DNA of 64,000 nt, taken from assembly GCF_003075435.1 (NCBI RefSeq), contig NZ_QCZJ01000017.1, positions 1 through 64,000 of the forward strand, read 5' to 3'. Origin of the DNA: Terrimonas sp. (GTDB lineage: Bacteria > Bacteroidota > Bacteroidia > Chitinophagales > Chitinophagaceae). Under the pieces are notes generated by a model. That model had not been told where the DNA came from, made no database searches, and saw nothing but the letters and a program-made list of their open reading frames with translations. Within the stretch, counting starts at the first letter, position 1, and the number at the start of each line of letters is the position of its first letter. The translations under genes and the position numbers were made by a program. Positions 34,082 to 42,195 of the stretch are shown piece by piece.

Positions 34082-35641
34082 ATGAAAATTGCAGACCTTT
34101 ATATCAGGGTGAGTACAGACGAGCAGGCAGATAAAGGCTATTCCCAACGGGATCAGGAAGAAAGGCTGCGTAGGTATTGCAACATCAACAACATTCAAAT
34201 ACGCAAGGTCATTTTTGAAGACCATTCCGCAAAGACCTTCAGGCGACCTGCCTGGCAGAACCTGCTGATAGATTTGCGTAAGCAAAGGGGAAATTCAGAC
34301 CTAATTCTTTTTACAAAGTGGGATAGGTTTAGCCGGAATGCCGGGGATGCTTATCAAATGATCAGCCTTCTAAGGCATCTCGGAGTAGAGCCGCAGGCAG
34401 TAGAACAGCCATTGGATTTATCTATCCCTGAAAATAAAATGATGCTGGCTTTTTACCTCGCAGCACCAGAGGTAGAGAATGACCGCAGGGCATTAAATGT
34501 ATTTAATGGAATGCGCCGTGCTAAAAAGGAAGGGCGCTGGATGGGCACGGCTCCGATTGGTTATGTAAACAGAATTACTGAAGATGGCAAGAAATATATT
34601 GCGCCGAAAGATCAGGATGCTAAAATCATGAAATGGGCATTTGAAGAAATCTTTCGCAACAAACTGAACACAGAACAAATCTGGAAACAAGCCAGGGAAA
34701 GAGGATTGAAATGTAGCAAGAATAATTTTTGGGTAGCGATAAGGAACCCTATTTATTGCGGATTAATTTTCGTTCCTCAGCACAAAGATGAACAAAGCCA
34801 ACTTGTACAGGGGCAACATGAACCAATTATTACCGCTTCACTATTCTTTGATGTGCAGGATGTGCTGGACGGCAGAAAGAGAAAAGCAGTAAGTAAAAAG
34901 GTAATTGCACAGGATGACATTCCATTAAGAGGTTATTTGATTTGCCCTAACTGTGGAAGGTTTTTGACCGGCAGTGCTTCAAAAGGAAGAAACAAATACT
35001 ATCACTACTATCATTGCAGTTCCGAATGCGGTGTACGTTATAAAGCAGATGACGCAAACAAGTTAATGATAGAAGCCATCGGGAATGAAGTCCACAATGT
35101 TCCGCAACTTAAACTGTTTCAGGAAATTATTACAGCTACTTTCATGGATGTAAACCGTGTTGAGAAGGTAGATCAGAAACGTTTGGTGGCTCAACTGGAT
35201 CAGATAAAGCACCGGCTCTCAAAGGCTCGTGAATTATTGCTGCGTGGAGAAATTGAAGGCGAAGACTATCGTACCATTAAGTCTGAAGCCAATGAAAGAA
35301 TGACTGATATTGAAGTAAAGCTACAAACATCCATTTCATTTTCAGACAATATGGAATTACTATGGGATCTTCCTATTTCCAAATTGTCGCATTTAGAAGA
35401 GTTGTTTCAAAATGGAACTGTTATACAAAAAAGAAAAATCGTAAGTACACTGTTTCCCGATAACCTGACGTTCAACGGTGAAAAACTTCATCGCACAACA
35501 GTGAGTACAGCTATCAGCTTATTGACTAAAAGCAGAAAATCTCCACGGGAAATAGAGGCAAAAAGTAATGAGAACTATCAGGCTGAAAGTGTCCATCTGC
35601 ACCGCAAACATGCTGTAGCCGTACTACGAAATAGGATGTAG
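34082..35641 (+). CDS. Large serine recombinase, copy 1
   Basis: 519 residues. The N-terminal resolvase domain has the nucleophile S11 in YIRVSTDEQ, plus KWDRFSRN. Next is the recombinase domain (RRAKKEGRWMGTAPIGYVNR) and a zinc ribbon, ICPNCGRFLTGSASKGRNKYY with HCSSECG. A coiled coil lies near residues 365-420. Such enzymes insert and excise elements at specific att sites without host factors. Its 3' end lies five bases from the stop of the convergent Fic gene. It is closely homologous to the recombinase at 37426, with long near-identical blocks in the catalytic domain. Confidence 0.93.
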   Translation: MKIADLYIRVSTDEQADKGYSQRDQEERLRRYCNINNIQIRKVIFEDHSAKTFRRPAWQNLLIDLRKQRGNSDLILFTKWDRFSRNAGDAYQMISLLRHLGVEPQAVEQPLDLSIPENKMMLAFYLAAPEVENDRRALNVFNGMRRAKKEGRWMGTAPIGYVNRITEDGKKYIAPKDQDAKIMKWAFEEIFRNKLNTEQIWKQARERGLKCSKNNFWVAIRNPIYCGLIFVPQHKDEQSQLVQGQHEPIITASLFFDVQDVLDGRKRKAVSKKVIAQDDIPLRGYLICPNCGRFLTGSASKGRNKYYHYYHCSSECGVRYKADDANKLMIEAIGNEVHNVPQLKLFQEIITATFMDVNRVEKVDQKRLVAQLDQIKHRLSKARELLLRGEIEGEDYRTIKSEANERMTDIEVKLQTSISFSDNMELLWDLPISKLSHLEELFQNGTVIQKRKIVSTLFPDNLTFNGEKLHRTTVSTAISLLTKSRKSPREIEAKSNENYQAESVHLHRKHAVAVLRNRM

Positions 35642-35646
35642 CCGTT

Positions 35647-37209
35647 CTACTTAGCGTCGGGCAACTTAGCAACTATTTTTCCTTTTAACCGCTCGTTGAC
35701 CAGATAAGCAAGGAAAGTGGCAAACGAAGTTATATCCTGTCCTACACTTGCCTGCTCCAATGCCTTCATATATTCAGTTCTCCTTTCCACAGGTATAACC
35801 GTCCACGGGTATCCACCGGAAGCCAACATTGCATTCATCAGAAACCGTCCTATTCGTCCGTTACCATCCATGTACGGATGGATAAAAACAAAAATGAAAT
35901 GACCCAATACTGCCCTGACCGATGGCTCCGGTTCTTCTTCCAATAGTTCAAACAGAACGGGCATGGCATCTCTCATAGCATCCACGTTCAGAGGAACGTG
36001 TTTGGAGTTCCCGATATATACCTGATGGTTTCGATACCCTGCAAGGTCCGCCGCTTTTAATAGCCCGGCGGTAACGCTTGGGTCGAATAGTTGCCTGTAC
36101 CATTTTGAGTGATCTTTATCCACCTGCTTTCCTGAATTGGCTCCCTTCAGTATTGCTGTGATGGTTTCCTTCACCTGCAGAAAGGCTTGGTAGTAGCCTC
36201 TGGCAGCCATAGCATCCCTTTGCTTGCGATCTTCCTCATGCGCCTTACTGTTCCACTGACCGCTGCTTACTCTTTCGATAAGTTCCGGTGTCACCCGATA
36301 CCGTTCTATCGAGAGGGAGTGATAGGCATCTGTTATGTAAATGTCGTCAACGTCCTTCAGGTAGGCTTGTGAATCATCGGGTATGCCGGGAGCTTTTGGA
36401 AAGCTGGAAATAATAATCTCACGCATCTGCTGCCACATGAGCCTGATGCGATTGGCGTAGGGAGAGCGTTCACGGGAGGATAGATTAAGGTTCAGTTTGG
36501 TTTCAAAAGGATCTTCTTCCCGTATATCGTAATCTGCCTGCTTAACAGTATCAACAATCTGGTCAGCTATTTTATCCCTGTTAATATTTCTAAAAGCGCC
36601 TGCCAATCTTCCCGCAAATGTGGTGTGACCGTTTTCCAAAAGGATAGGTAGTACCTCCGAAGCATCTCTTATCAACGTAAGGGCTGTGCGGGCATCTATG
36701 GCATTCCTTGTATAAATGCTCGGTGAACTGTAAACCAAAGCAGCCGGCAGATTGTACATCCTGATTCCATTGGTTACGATGGTTTGATCCGCTGGGGGAA
36801 TACCAGTCCTTAAATTGAACAGAGACGTGTTATGCGGTAAGGGCGTAGGGTTATTATTTCCTTGTGGCGAACGTATCATCAACTGTTGAGGTACTGCGCT
36901 GTTTCCCGCATGGATAAGCAGCGACTGGTCTGCTGACAAGCACCAGTCATCGCCAAATTTGTGATTCAGAAACTTTACAATAAATTCCCAATAGGAACTG
37001 TACCAGGACGTGGTTTCACCTTCCTTTTCAGCAGGATCGGTAGGTATGTACCATCCCTTTGTCACCTCACGGATAAAGCCGTTTTTAAGCAGTATCTCCC
37101 TGTATTTCCTGTTAGGCATTTCATCGGTATGGATACCGACTACACCGTTATCCTGTAATTCTTTCAGGAATTTAAGCGATTCTACCAATCTTTCGCGAGG
37201 TGTGGCCAT
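35647..37209 (-). CDS. Fic-domain AMP-transferase with an AbiEi-like N-terminal region
   Basis: 520 residues, minus strand. The Fic catalytic motif is complete, HPYMDGNGRIGR (444-455), a close match to HxFxxGNGRxxR. A candidate inhibitory helix, SLSIER (298-303), keeps the Glu of the (S/T)xxxE(G/N) motif but has R after it instead of G or N. Residues about 1-60 look like the winged helix of AbiEi-type antitoxins (NGVVGIHTDE, then NGFIREVTKGWYIP), and 60-230 resemble the AbiEi body. This could be a self-contained toxin with built-in DNA-binding antitoxin or an autoregulated AMPylator; the choice is inference. No separate AbiEii gene is next to it. It lies between two recombinase genes, its start facing a repeat array. 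Confidence 0.85.
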   Translation of the reverse strand: MATPRERLVESLKFLKELQDNGVVGIHTDEMPNRKYREILLKNGFIREVTKGWYIPTDPAEKEGETTSWYSSYWEFIVKFLNHKFGDDWCLSADQSLLIHAGNSAVPQQLMIRSPQGNNNPTPLPHNTSLFNLRTGIPPADQTIVTNGIRMYNLPAALVYSSPSIYTRNAIDARTALTLIRDASEVLPILLENGHTTFAGRLAGAFRNINRDKIADQIVDTVKQADYDIREEDPFETKLNLNLSSRERSPYANRIRLMWQQMREIIISSFPKAPGIPDDSQAYLKDVDDIYITDAYHSLSIERYRVTPELIERVSSGQWNSKAHEEDRKQRDAMAARGYYQAFLQVKETITAILKGANSGKQVDKDHSKWYRQLFDPSVTAGLLKAADLAGYRNHQVYIGNSKHVPLNVDAMRDAMPVLFELLEEEPEPSVRAVLGHFIFVFIHPYMDGNGRIGRFLMNAMLASGGYPWTVIPVERRTEYMKALEQASVGQDITSFATFLAYLVNERLKGKIVAKLPDAK

Positions 37210-37261
37210 ATCGAATAGTTTGAATTTATGCGGTTAATAGGCTATTGTGTGCCTGTTATGT

Positions 37262-37376
37262 TATTAAACAGGGGCGTTCAATTCCTATTAAACCTTGTCG
37301 GTTTTCTAATATTAAACAAAGATGTAGTAAATTTAGTAAACTTTGACGTGATAATACTATTAAATATTGCTCATTT
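37262..37376. repeat. Five direct repeats at exact 24-bp spacing (consensus TATTAAACnTTGnCG)
   Basis: TATTAAAC occurs at 37262, 37286 and 37310, TAGTAAAC at 37334 and TATTAAAT at 37358, so each copy begins exactly 24 bases after the last. The next seven bases are also similar: AGGGGCG, CTTGTCG, AAAGATG, TTTGACG, ATTGCTC. The remaining nine bases vary. The array fills the 216-base gap between the Fic start (37209) and the recombinase start (37426). It looks like a tandem operator or iteron set. Confidence 0.8.
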
Positions 37377-37390
37377 TCATTTTTTCTTCT

Positions 37391-37398
37391 TATCTTTA
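37391..37398 (+). promoter_or_regulatory. Candidate -7 box of the second recombinase
   Basis: TATCTTTA fits TAnnTTTG except for the final base and lies 27 bases before the ATG at 37426. TTG at 37367 is 21 bases upstream as a possible -33 box. The last repeat unit overlaps the -33 position, so a protein bound to the array could block this promoter. Confidence 0.4.
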
Positions 37399-37425
37399 CA
37401 TAGTACCACACTTAATTTTTTAGTT

Positions 37426-39000
37426 ATGAAAATAGCAGACCTTTATGTACGGGTAAGTACGGATGAACAGGCTGATAAAGGCTATTCGCAACGTGACCAG
37501 GAGGAACGTTTGCGGAAATACTGTGAAATCAACAATATGCGGGTTAGGAAAGTGATCTTGGAAGACCATTCGGCTAAGACTTTCAAACGACCGGCTTGGA
37601 CAGGGCTACTGGGTGATTTAAGGAAACACAAAGGACATACCGACCTTATCCTGTTTACGAAATGGGACAGGTTTAGCCGTAATGCAGGAGATGCGTACCA
37701 AATGATCAGTACCCTTCGGCGGTTAGGTATCGAGCCACAGGCGGTAGAACAACCGCTTGACCTCTCCATTCCGGAAAACAAAATGATGCTGGCGTTTTAC
37801 CTCGCTGCACCGGAGGTAGAGAATGACCGGAGAGCGTTAAATGTGTTTCATGGGATGCGCAGGGCTAAGAAAGAAGGTCGCTGGATGGGAACTGCCCCCA
37901 TTGGTTATGCCAACAAGGTTAATGAGAACGGTAAGAAATATATTGCCCCGAAAGAAATTCAGGGTGATTTAATGAAGTGGGCGTTTGAAGAACTATCTCG
38001 CGGTAAGCTCAATACTGAACAGGTATGGAAAAAAGCAAAAGAAAAAGGATTAAAGTGCAGCAAGAATAACTTTTGGGTTGCCATACGAAACCCGATATAC
38101 TGCGGATTGATATTTGTTCCCAAATACAAAGAAGAAGAAAGTCTCTTGGCAAAGGGGCAACATGAACCTTTGATCTCTGAAGCGCTATTCTATGATGTTC
38201 AGGATGTATTGGATGGACGCAAACGGATTTTGGGAACAAAAGTTACAGCCGATGACAGCATTCCATTGAGAGGCTTCCTGATCTGTCCAAAATGCGGAAG
38301 GATGTTGACAGCCAGTGCATCAAAAGGGAGAACACAATATTACCATTACTATCATTGCAGTTCTGCTTGTGGTGTTCGTTACAAAGCAAAAGACACGAAC
38401 GATAAAATGTATGACGAGATCAAAAAATATGTTTGGCCGCTTTCAAGACTTGAAATATGCAAAGACGTAATTACGTCAACATATAAGTCAAAAGAACGTG
38501 GAGAAAGAGATGAACAAAAAGATTTAAAGGTACAATTGCAGGAGGTAAACAACCGAGTTGTAAAAGCAAGAGAACTGCTTTTGTGCGGTGATATTGAAGG
38601 CGATGATTATCGGGCTATCAAATCTGAATGTGAGGAAAAGATCAATCGGCTGGAAGCAAAATTAAAGGCCGCTGTAAATTTCCAAACAACGGTAGAGCCT
38701 TTATGGAACAAGGCGTTTAGCAACATCGCACAGCTTGAAACATTGTATAGAGAAGGTACAGTAGAAGTAAAGCGAAAGATAGTTGGTTCGATGTTCCCTG
38801 AAAATCTCGTATTCGACGGTTGCCAACATCGAACCAAAAGATTGAATGAAATCATCAACATTATATCCTTAATAGACAAGGAATTGAAGCCCAAAAAAAA
38901 TGGGACAAGTCGTTTGAATTTTGACTTGTCCCATATGGTGATCCCGCTGGGACTCGAACCCAGGACCCTAACATTAAAAGTGTTATGCTCTACCAACTGA
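37426..39000 (+). CDS. Large serine recombinase, copy 2, reading antisense into tRNA-Lys
   Basis: 524 residues from the ATG at 37426 (MKIADLYVRVSTDEQ, matching copy 1); a longer in-frame start at 37228 would translate the repeat array and is rejected. Catalytic S11, KWDRFSRN, the recombinase domain and the zinc ribbon CPKCGRMLTASASKGR with HCSSACG are intact. The last 33 residues or so (from NGTSRLNFDLS, including PLGLEPRTLTLKVLCSTN) are encoded by the antisense of the tRNA-Lys terminator and gene. Copy 1 has a different tail. The original 3' end was therefore probably replaced when the element joined the chromosome here. The enzyme is likely functional, since the lost part lies beyond the conserved domains. 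Confidence 0.9.
   Translation: MKIADLYVRVSTDEQADKGYSQRDQEERLRKYCEINNMRVRKVILEDHSAKTFKRPAWTGLLGDLRKHKGHTDLILFTKWDRFSRNAGDAYQMISTLRRLGIEPQAVEQPLDLSIPENKMMLAFYLAAPEVENDRRALNVFHGMRRAKKEGRWMGTAPIGYANKVNENGKKYIAPKEIQGDLMKWAFEELSRGKLNTEQVWKKAKEKGLKCSKNNFWVAIRNPIYCGLIFVPKYKEEESLLAKGQHEPLISEALFYDVQDVLDGRKRILGTKVTADDSIPLRGFLICPKCGRMLTASASKGRTQYYHYYHCSSACGVRYKAKDTNDKMYDEIKKYVWPLSRLEICKDVITSTYKSKERGERDEQKDLKVQLQEVNNRVVKARELLLCGDIEGDDYRAIKSECEEKINRLEAKLKAAVNFQTTVEPLWNKAFSNIAQLETLYREGTVEVKRKIVGSMFPENLVFDGCQHRTKRLNEIINIISLIDKELKPKKNGTSRLNFDLSHMVIPLGLEPRTLTLKVLCSTN
38893..38933 (-). terminator. Intrinsic terminator of tRNA-Lys
   Basis: TGGGACAAGTC (38901-38911) and GACTTGTCCCA (38923-38933) form a perfect 11-bp stem around an 11-base loop. 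On the minus strand the stem is followed by eight T (A-run 38893-38900). It starts two bases after the tRNA 3' CCA. The plus-strand recombinase frame runs through it. Confidence 0.88.
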
Positions 39001-39011
39001 GCTACGGAATC
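38936..39011 (-). tRNA. tRNA-Lys (anticodon UUU), CCA encoded
   Basis: On the minus strand the cloverleaf is complete: acceptor GATTCCG/CGGGATC (one T-G wobble), D arm GCTC-AGTTGGTA-GAGC, anticodon arm TAACA-CTTTTAA-TGTTA with anticodon TTT, T arm CTGGG-TTCGAGT-CCCAG, discriminator A and CCA (38936-38938). Its 3' end points at the ICE, the usual orientation for an integration target. Confidence 0.97.
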
Positions 39012-39058
39012 ATCCGCTTAAAAGTGTGTCACTTGCATGACCTGCTTTTTTGGGAGTG

Positions 39059-39089
39059 CAAAAATAAGGGAAAAAGACATCCGAGCAAA
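39059..39089 (-). promoter_or_regulatory. Consensus Bacteroidota promoter of tRNA-Lys
   Basis: On the minus strand TTTG (39089-39086), 19 bases, then TATTTTTG (39066-39059) match the TTTG-N19-TAnnTTTG consensus of the primary Bacteroidota sigma factor exactly. The tRNA begins about 47 bases further on. Confidence 0.75.
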
Positions 39090-39184
39090 CTTTTAAAAAA
39101 AAGCTTTGATTTTTTCTTTCCAGGTATTTTTTTCTGCTGTGCTCCCATTTATATTCAATCGTTTATATTACCATCTTACTCTCT

Positions 39185-39192
39185 TATTTTTG
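39185..39192 (+). promoter_or_regulatory. -7 box upstream of the SAM adenosyltransferase gene
   Basis: TATTTTTG matches TAnnTTTG, 30 bases before the chosen ATG at 39222. No clear -33 TTTG is seen. It supports the short start and argues against translation from further upstream, where the frame would overlap the tRNA gene. Confidence 0.5.
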
Positions 39193-39221
39193 CAGGAATA
39201 TACTTACTATCTTCATTGCGG

Positions 39222-40040
39222 ATGCCCTTAATAACATTTACATCAGACATAGGACAAAAGGATTACCTCGTTGGCGCCATTAAAGGGCAACTGATGCAAG
39301 AGGTCAGGGACTGTACCATTGTTGATATCAGCCACGAGCTAACGCCATTTAACTATCCGCAGGCTGCTTATGTTTGCCGCAATGCCATAAAAAATTTTCC
39401 CGATTTTTCTTTCCATATTGTGCATGTAAATCTGTTTGAAAATAAGAATGAGCAATTGCTGCTGGCTTTTTATAACGGGCAATATATTTTATGTGCAGAC
39501 AATGGACTGCTCACAATGATTGCAGAAGGTAAACCTGAATTGGTAATTGGGTTACGAATGGAAAAAAACGTTGCTAAAAACGCTTTGTATATAACCCGTG
39601 TTTTTGCTAAAGCTGTTCAACATATTGTTGATGGAGGAAGTTTACAAACAATAGGAAATGCAGATATAGAAATAGTAGAAAAAAATCCATTGATGCCCCT
39701 GTTGGGCGAAAACTGGATTGAAGGCCAGATCATTTTTATAGATCATTTCGAGAATGTAGTAGTTAACATCACCCGGGAGGCGTTTGAACGGCAAAGGAAT
39801 GGCCGGAACTTTTCCATTGCATTTAAGCGTGATGAAGTAATTGATAAAATAAGTGAAACATACGCCGATGTTGAGGAAGGAGACAAGCTTGCCTTATTTA
39901 ACTCCGCAGGTTATCTTGAAATCGCCATCAACAAAGGAAATGCTGCGGGTTTGCTTGGTCTGCAGGGATACTCTGTAAAGCAATCTGCCCATTTGCAAAA
40001 CAGGCTTTTTTATCAAACCATTAAAATATATTTTCAGTAA
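39222..40040 (+). CDS. S-adenosyl-L-methionine hydroxide adenosyltransferase (DUF62)
   Basis: 272 residues from the ATG at 39222 (MPLITFTSDIGQKDYLVGAIKGQL). The opening TFTSDIGxxDxxVGxxKG, the VDISHELTPFNYPQAAYV block and the later NxDHFENVVVN and FNSAGYLEIAINKGNAA are hallmarks of the DUF62 / SAM chlorinase-fluorinase fold. Non-halogenating members split SAM to adenosine and methionine using water. No halogenase-specific insert is evident, so hydrolysis is expected. It is the first chromosomal gene beyond tRNA-Lys, followed after 15 bases by the DUF2905 gene. Confidence 0.88.
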   Translation: MPLITFTSDIGQKDYLVGAIKGQLMQEVRDCTIVDISHELTPFNYPQAAYVCRNAIKNFPDFSFHIVHVNLFENKNEQLLLAFYNGQYILCADNGLLTMIAEGKPELVIGLRMEKNVAKNALYITRVFAKAVQHIVDGGSLQTIGNADIEIVEKNPLMPLLGENWIEGQIIFIDHFENVVVNITREAFERQRNGRNFSIAFKRDEVIDKISETYADVEEGDKLALFNSAGYLEIAINKGNAAGLLGLQGYSVKQSAHLQNRLFYQTIKIYFQ

Positions 40041-40055
40041 TGAATGTTATGCCGT

Positions 40056-40277
40056 ATGAGTGCTGAAACAGGAAAATATATTATAGTAGCCGGAGTGTTC
40101 ATTATTGTTGCCGGCATAACTATTTATTTTTTTCACGATAAGCTGCATTGGATTGGCCGCCTGCCAGGAGATATCCGCATTGAGAAGGAAAACTTCCGTT
40201 TTTATTTCCCCGTTACCACCATGATCCTCTTAAGTATTTTAATTTCACTGCTGTTATGGCTGCTGAGGAAACTGTAA
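40056..40277 (+). CDS. DUF2905 family small membrane protein
   Basis: 73 residues from the ATG at 40056; an ATG at 40044 would add four. Two transmembrane helices (GKYIIVAGVFIIVAGITIYFF and TMILLSILISLLLWLL) flank a conserved loop, WIGRLPGDIRIEKENFRFYFP. This RLPGDIR loop defines DUF2905. Function unknown. Probably co-transcribed with the DUF62 gene. Confidence 0.85.
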   Translation: MSAETGKYIIVAGVFIIVAGITIYFFHDKLHWIGRLPGDIRIEKENFRFYFPVTTMILLSILISLLLWLLRKL

Positions 40278-40287
40278 TGTTGTTGTG

Positions 40288-42085
40288 TTACTCTACAACC
40301 AGCTTTTGCACCAGTATGCCGGTAGCAAATTCTGCCTGCAATACATACACACAGGCGGGCAGGGCGGTTGTATAAAGCGGTATCGCGGTATTACTGATAT
40401 TCGCCTGGCGCCACTGCTGCACTATCTGCCCATAACTATTGATCAATTTAAAACTGCCGACGCCGTAAAGTTCACTGCATCTGTGCTGCGCTCAGTGGTG
40501 AAAATTTTGCTGTCCGATTCTACAGCGGTAGCCCAGGTGAGCAGGATGGACTGCTCCCGGGGGATGCCGTGAAATGGATCAGCCGGACGGGCAGTACATT
40601 ATCTTCTGTTGTTACAAAAAACCGGTGTACCACCACATCACTTCGGCAAGAAAGCTTACTTCCCAGCGGCAGCCAGGGTAATGACCATGCTGAAAAATAC
40701 GCAAAAGCTGTTTCCCCCCAAATTCCCCCGAACTCGCTATTTCCCGCCACCTGGCCAGGTAAACATACTGTTCAATTTTTTGTCCGGGATTTAATACAAC
40801 CACCCTTTGTATTATTTTTACCAACGTTTGCGGTTAACATTCCATCTCCTTCCCAGGGAGAAACAGTTCCGCCATCCTCGAAACCCGGGTTGGGCAATTC
40901 ATTGCCATTTTTTAATGGCCATTGATAATAGCGGATATAATCCACTTCCATATTAACCGTACCGCCGCCGCCATAGCTGCCAAGCAGCACATTCATGCAA
41001 TGATTGGGTGAGTATACCTGGTGCTTATCAGTATATGCTTTGATAAGCGTGCCATTGATATAATGTTTTATAGAAGTGGGCGTCCATAGCATACCATGTA
41101 CCACTCAGTTATCAATATGCTGATAACCTTCCGCGATATGCGTGGCCAGGTTGCGTTGAAACTTACCATTGGTATCTACATGCCCGTGCAGCACAAACTG
41201 CGCATTCAGGTATTCAAATACATCTATTTCAAACACCTGTCCTTTAGGCCGTATGCCCTGTACACCATCCAGAGTAGCGTCCTGCTCAAGATAATATTTT
41301 AAATCTGGACCCGGGGAATCAAACCAGAAAGCAGTGTTAAGACCCCGTGGTTTGCCGGTGCTGCTTCTCTTTACTTTTACTTCAAAATAACCGCCGCGGC
41401 TGTTGTCTAATAAAAGCTCATTTTTACTCCAGTCATAGGTTTGGATGGAAGATATTTTCTTATTGTTTTTTACATCGTATACTTCCTGCGGTAGCGAGTC
41501 GTTGGTAAACAGGTTAATGGTTTTCCCGTTAAGTATATAAGCAGGCTGCGGAAGACTGTCTGCTTTCATTTTGCTGAAGTTGATCTTATATAAATAATCA
41601 ATGCCGGAATAATAATTAGTGAACCATTTATTCCTGTTCAGTAATGCATCGTTAAACTCGTCCTGCCAGTAAATCTGCATGCCTTCAGGCACCGCGGCAG
41701 AGCTGGGATTGGTTTGCAGTTCCTTTAGCTCTTCGGTATCCGGCACCCATTCTTTTTGTGTAGTTACGCTGCCGGTTAATGAAGTCATTGCCTTACCTGC
41801 CGCTATGGGTTCTATCCATATATAATACAAAGTTTCAGGCTGCACATCCTGTATATAAAACCTGTTTTCATCCCCTCCTGCCGTAGCCGCGGGCGTTGCC
41901 GGTTTTTTGTCATTTGCAGCCCAATAAATCCTGTATTCCCCAGCGCCCGGAACATCATCCCATATTATGCGTATCCAGTTGCGCGTGCCTGATAAATAAA
42001 GGGACGGTGCCGGCTCATTGCTTTGCTTCATTCCTGTAAGCAACAGTACGATCAGCATAAATGATATAAGGTATAGTGGTTTCAT
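40288..42085 (-). pseudogene. Decayed secreted GH16 glycoside hydrolase with T9SS sorting domain
   Basis: The minus-strand frame from 42085 encodes a signal peptide, a fibronectin-III-like part and a GH16 catalytic region with EIDVFE. It hits TGA at 41105-41107 within HIDN*VVHGMLWTP, where homologues have Trp, so TGG to TGA is likely. The same frame continues to KGGCIK near 40790, then +1 frame gives VVLNPGQKIEQYVYLA. Further frame changes near 40560 and 40455 are needed to read LPVRLIHFTAS, then REQSILLTWATAVESDSKIF, then a T9SS type A-like tail, NSYGQIVQQWRQANISNTAI, ending in KLVVE at 40290. That is one nonsense and at least three frameshifts in one gene, so loss of function is very likely. 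It was probably a secreted beta-glucanase of the neighbouring SusCD locus. Confidence 0.85.
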
Positions 42086-42155
42086 TTTGGGGGAGTATTT
42101 GCTTTACTTGCGGGTGGCAGTAATTTCGGTATCTTAATAGATACACAGGTTTTTA

Positions 42156-42191
42156 ATAGCTGATAACTGAATAATGATAGCTGATAGCTAA
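42156..42191. repeat. AGCTGATA-type intergenic repeat
   Basis: TAGCTGATAACTGA near 42156 and TAGCTGATAGCTAA near 42178 are two close copies in the gap between the pseudogene start and the phosphoesterase stop. The motif AGCTGATAGCT occurs again as a perfect palindrome between nuoM and nuoN. Confidence 0.4.
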
Positions 42192-42195
42192 TTGC

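Noticed and set aside
37262-37376. CRISPR array
   Set aside because: Repeats are only about 15 bases with 9-base variable parts, the repeats themselves vary, and no cas genes are present.
37228-37425. N-terminal extension of the second recombinase
   Set aside because: It would translate the 24-bp repeat array, and the protein start MKIADLYVRVSTDEQ at 37426 matches the other copy exactly in form.
38985-39221. N-terminal extension of the DUF62 protein
   Set aside because: It overlaps the tRNA-Lys gene and its promoter; the family's conserved start is at 39222, preceded by a -7 box.
40285-40925. Plus-strand reading frames of 95 and 118 residues
   Set aside because: They are shadows of the minus-strand GH16/T9SS pseudogene, whose fragments are recognisable protein sequence.
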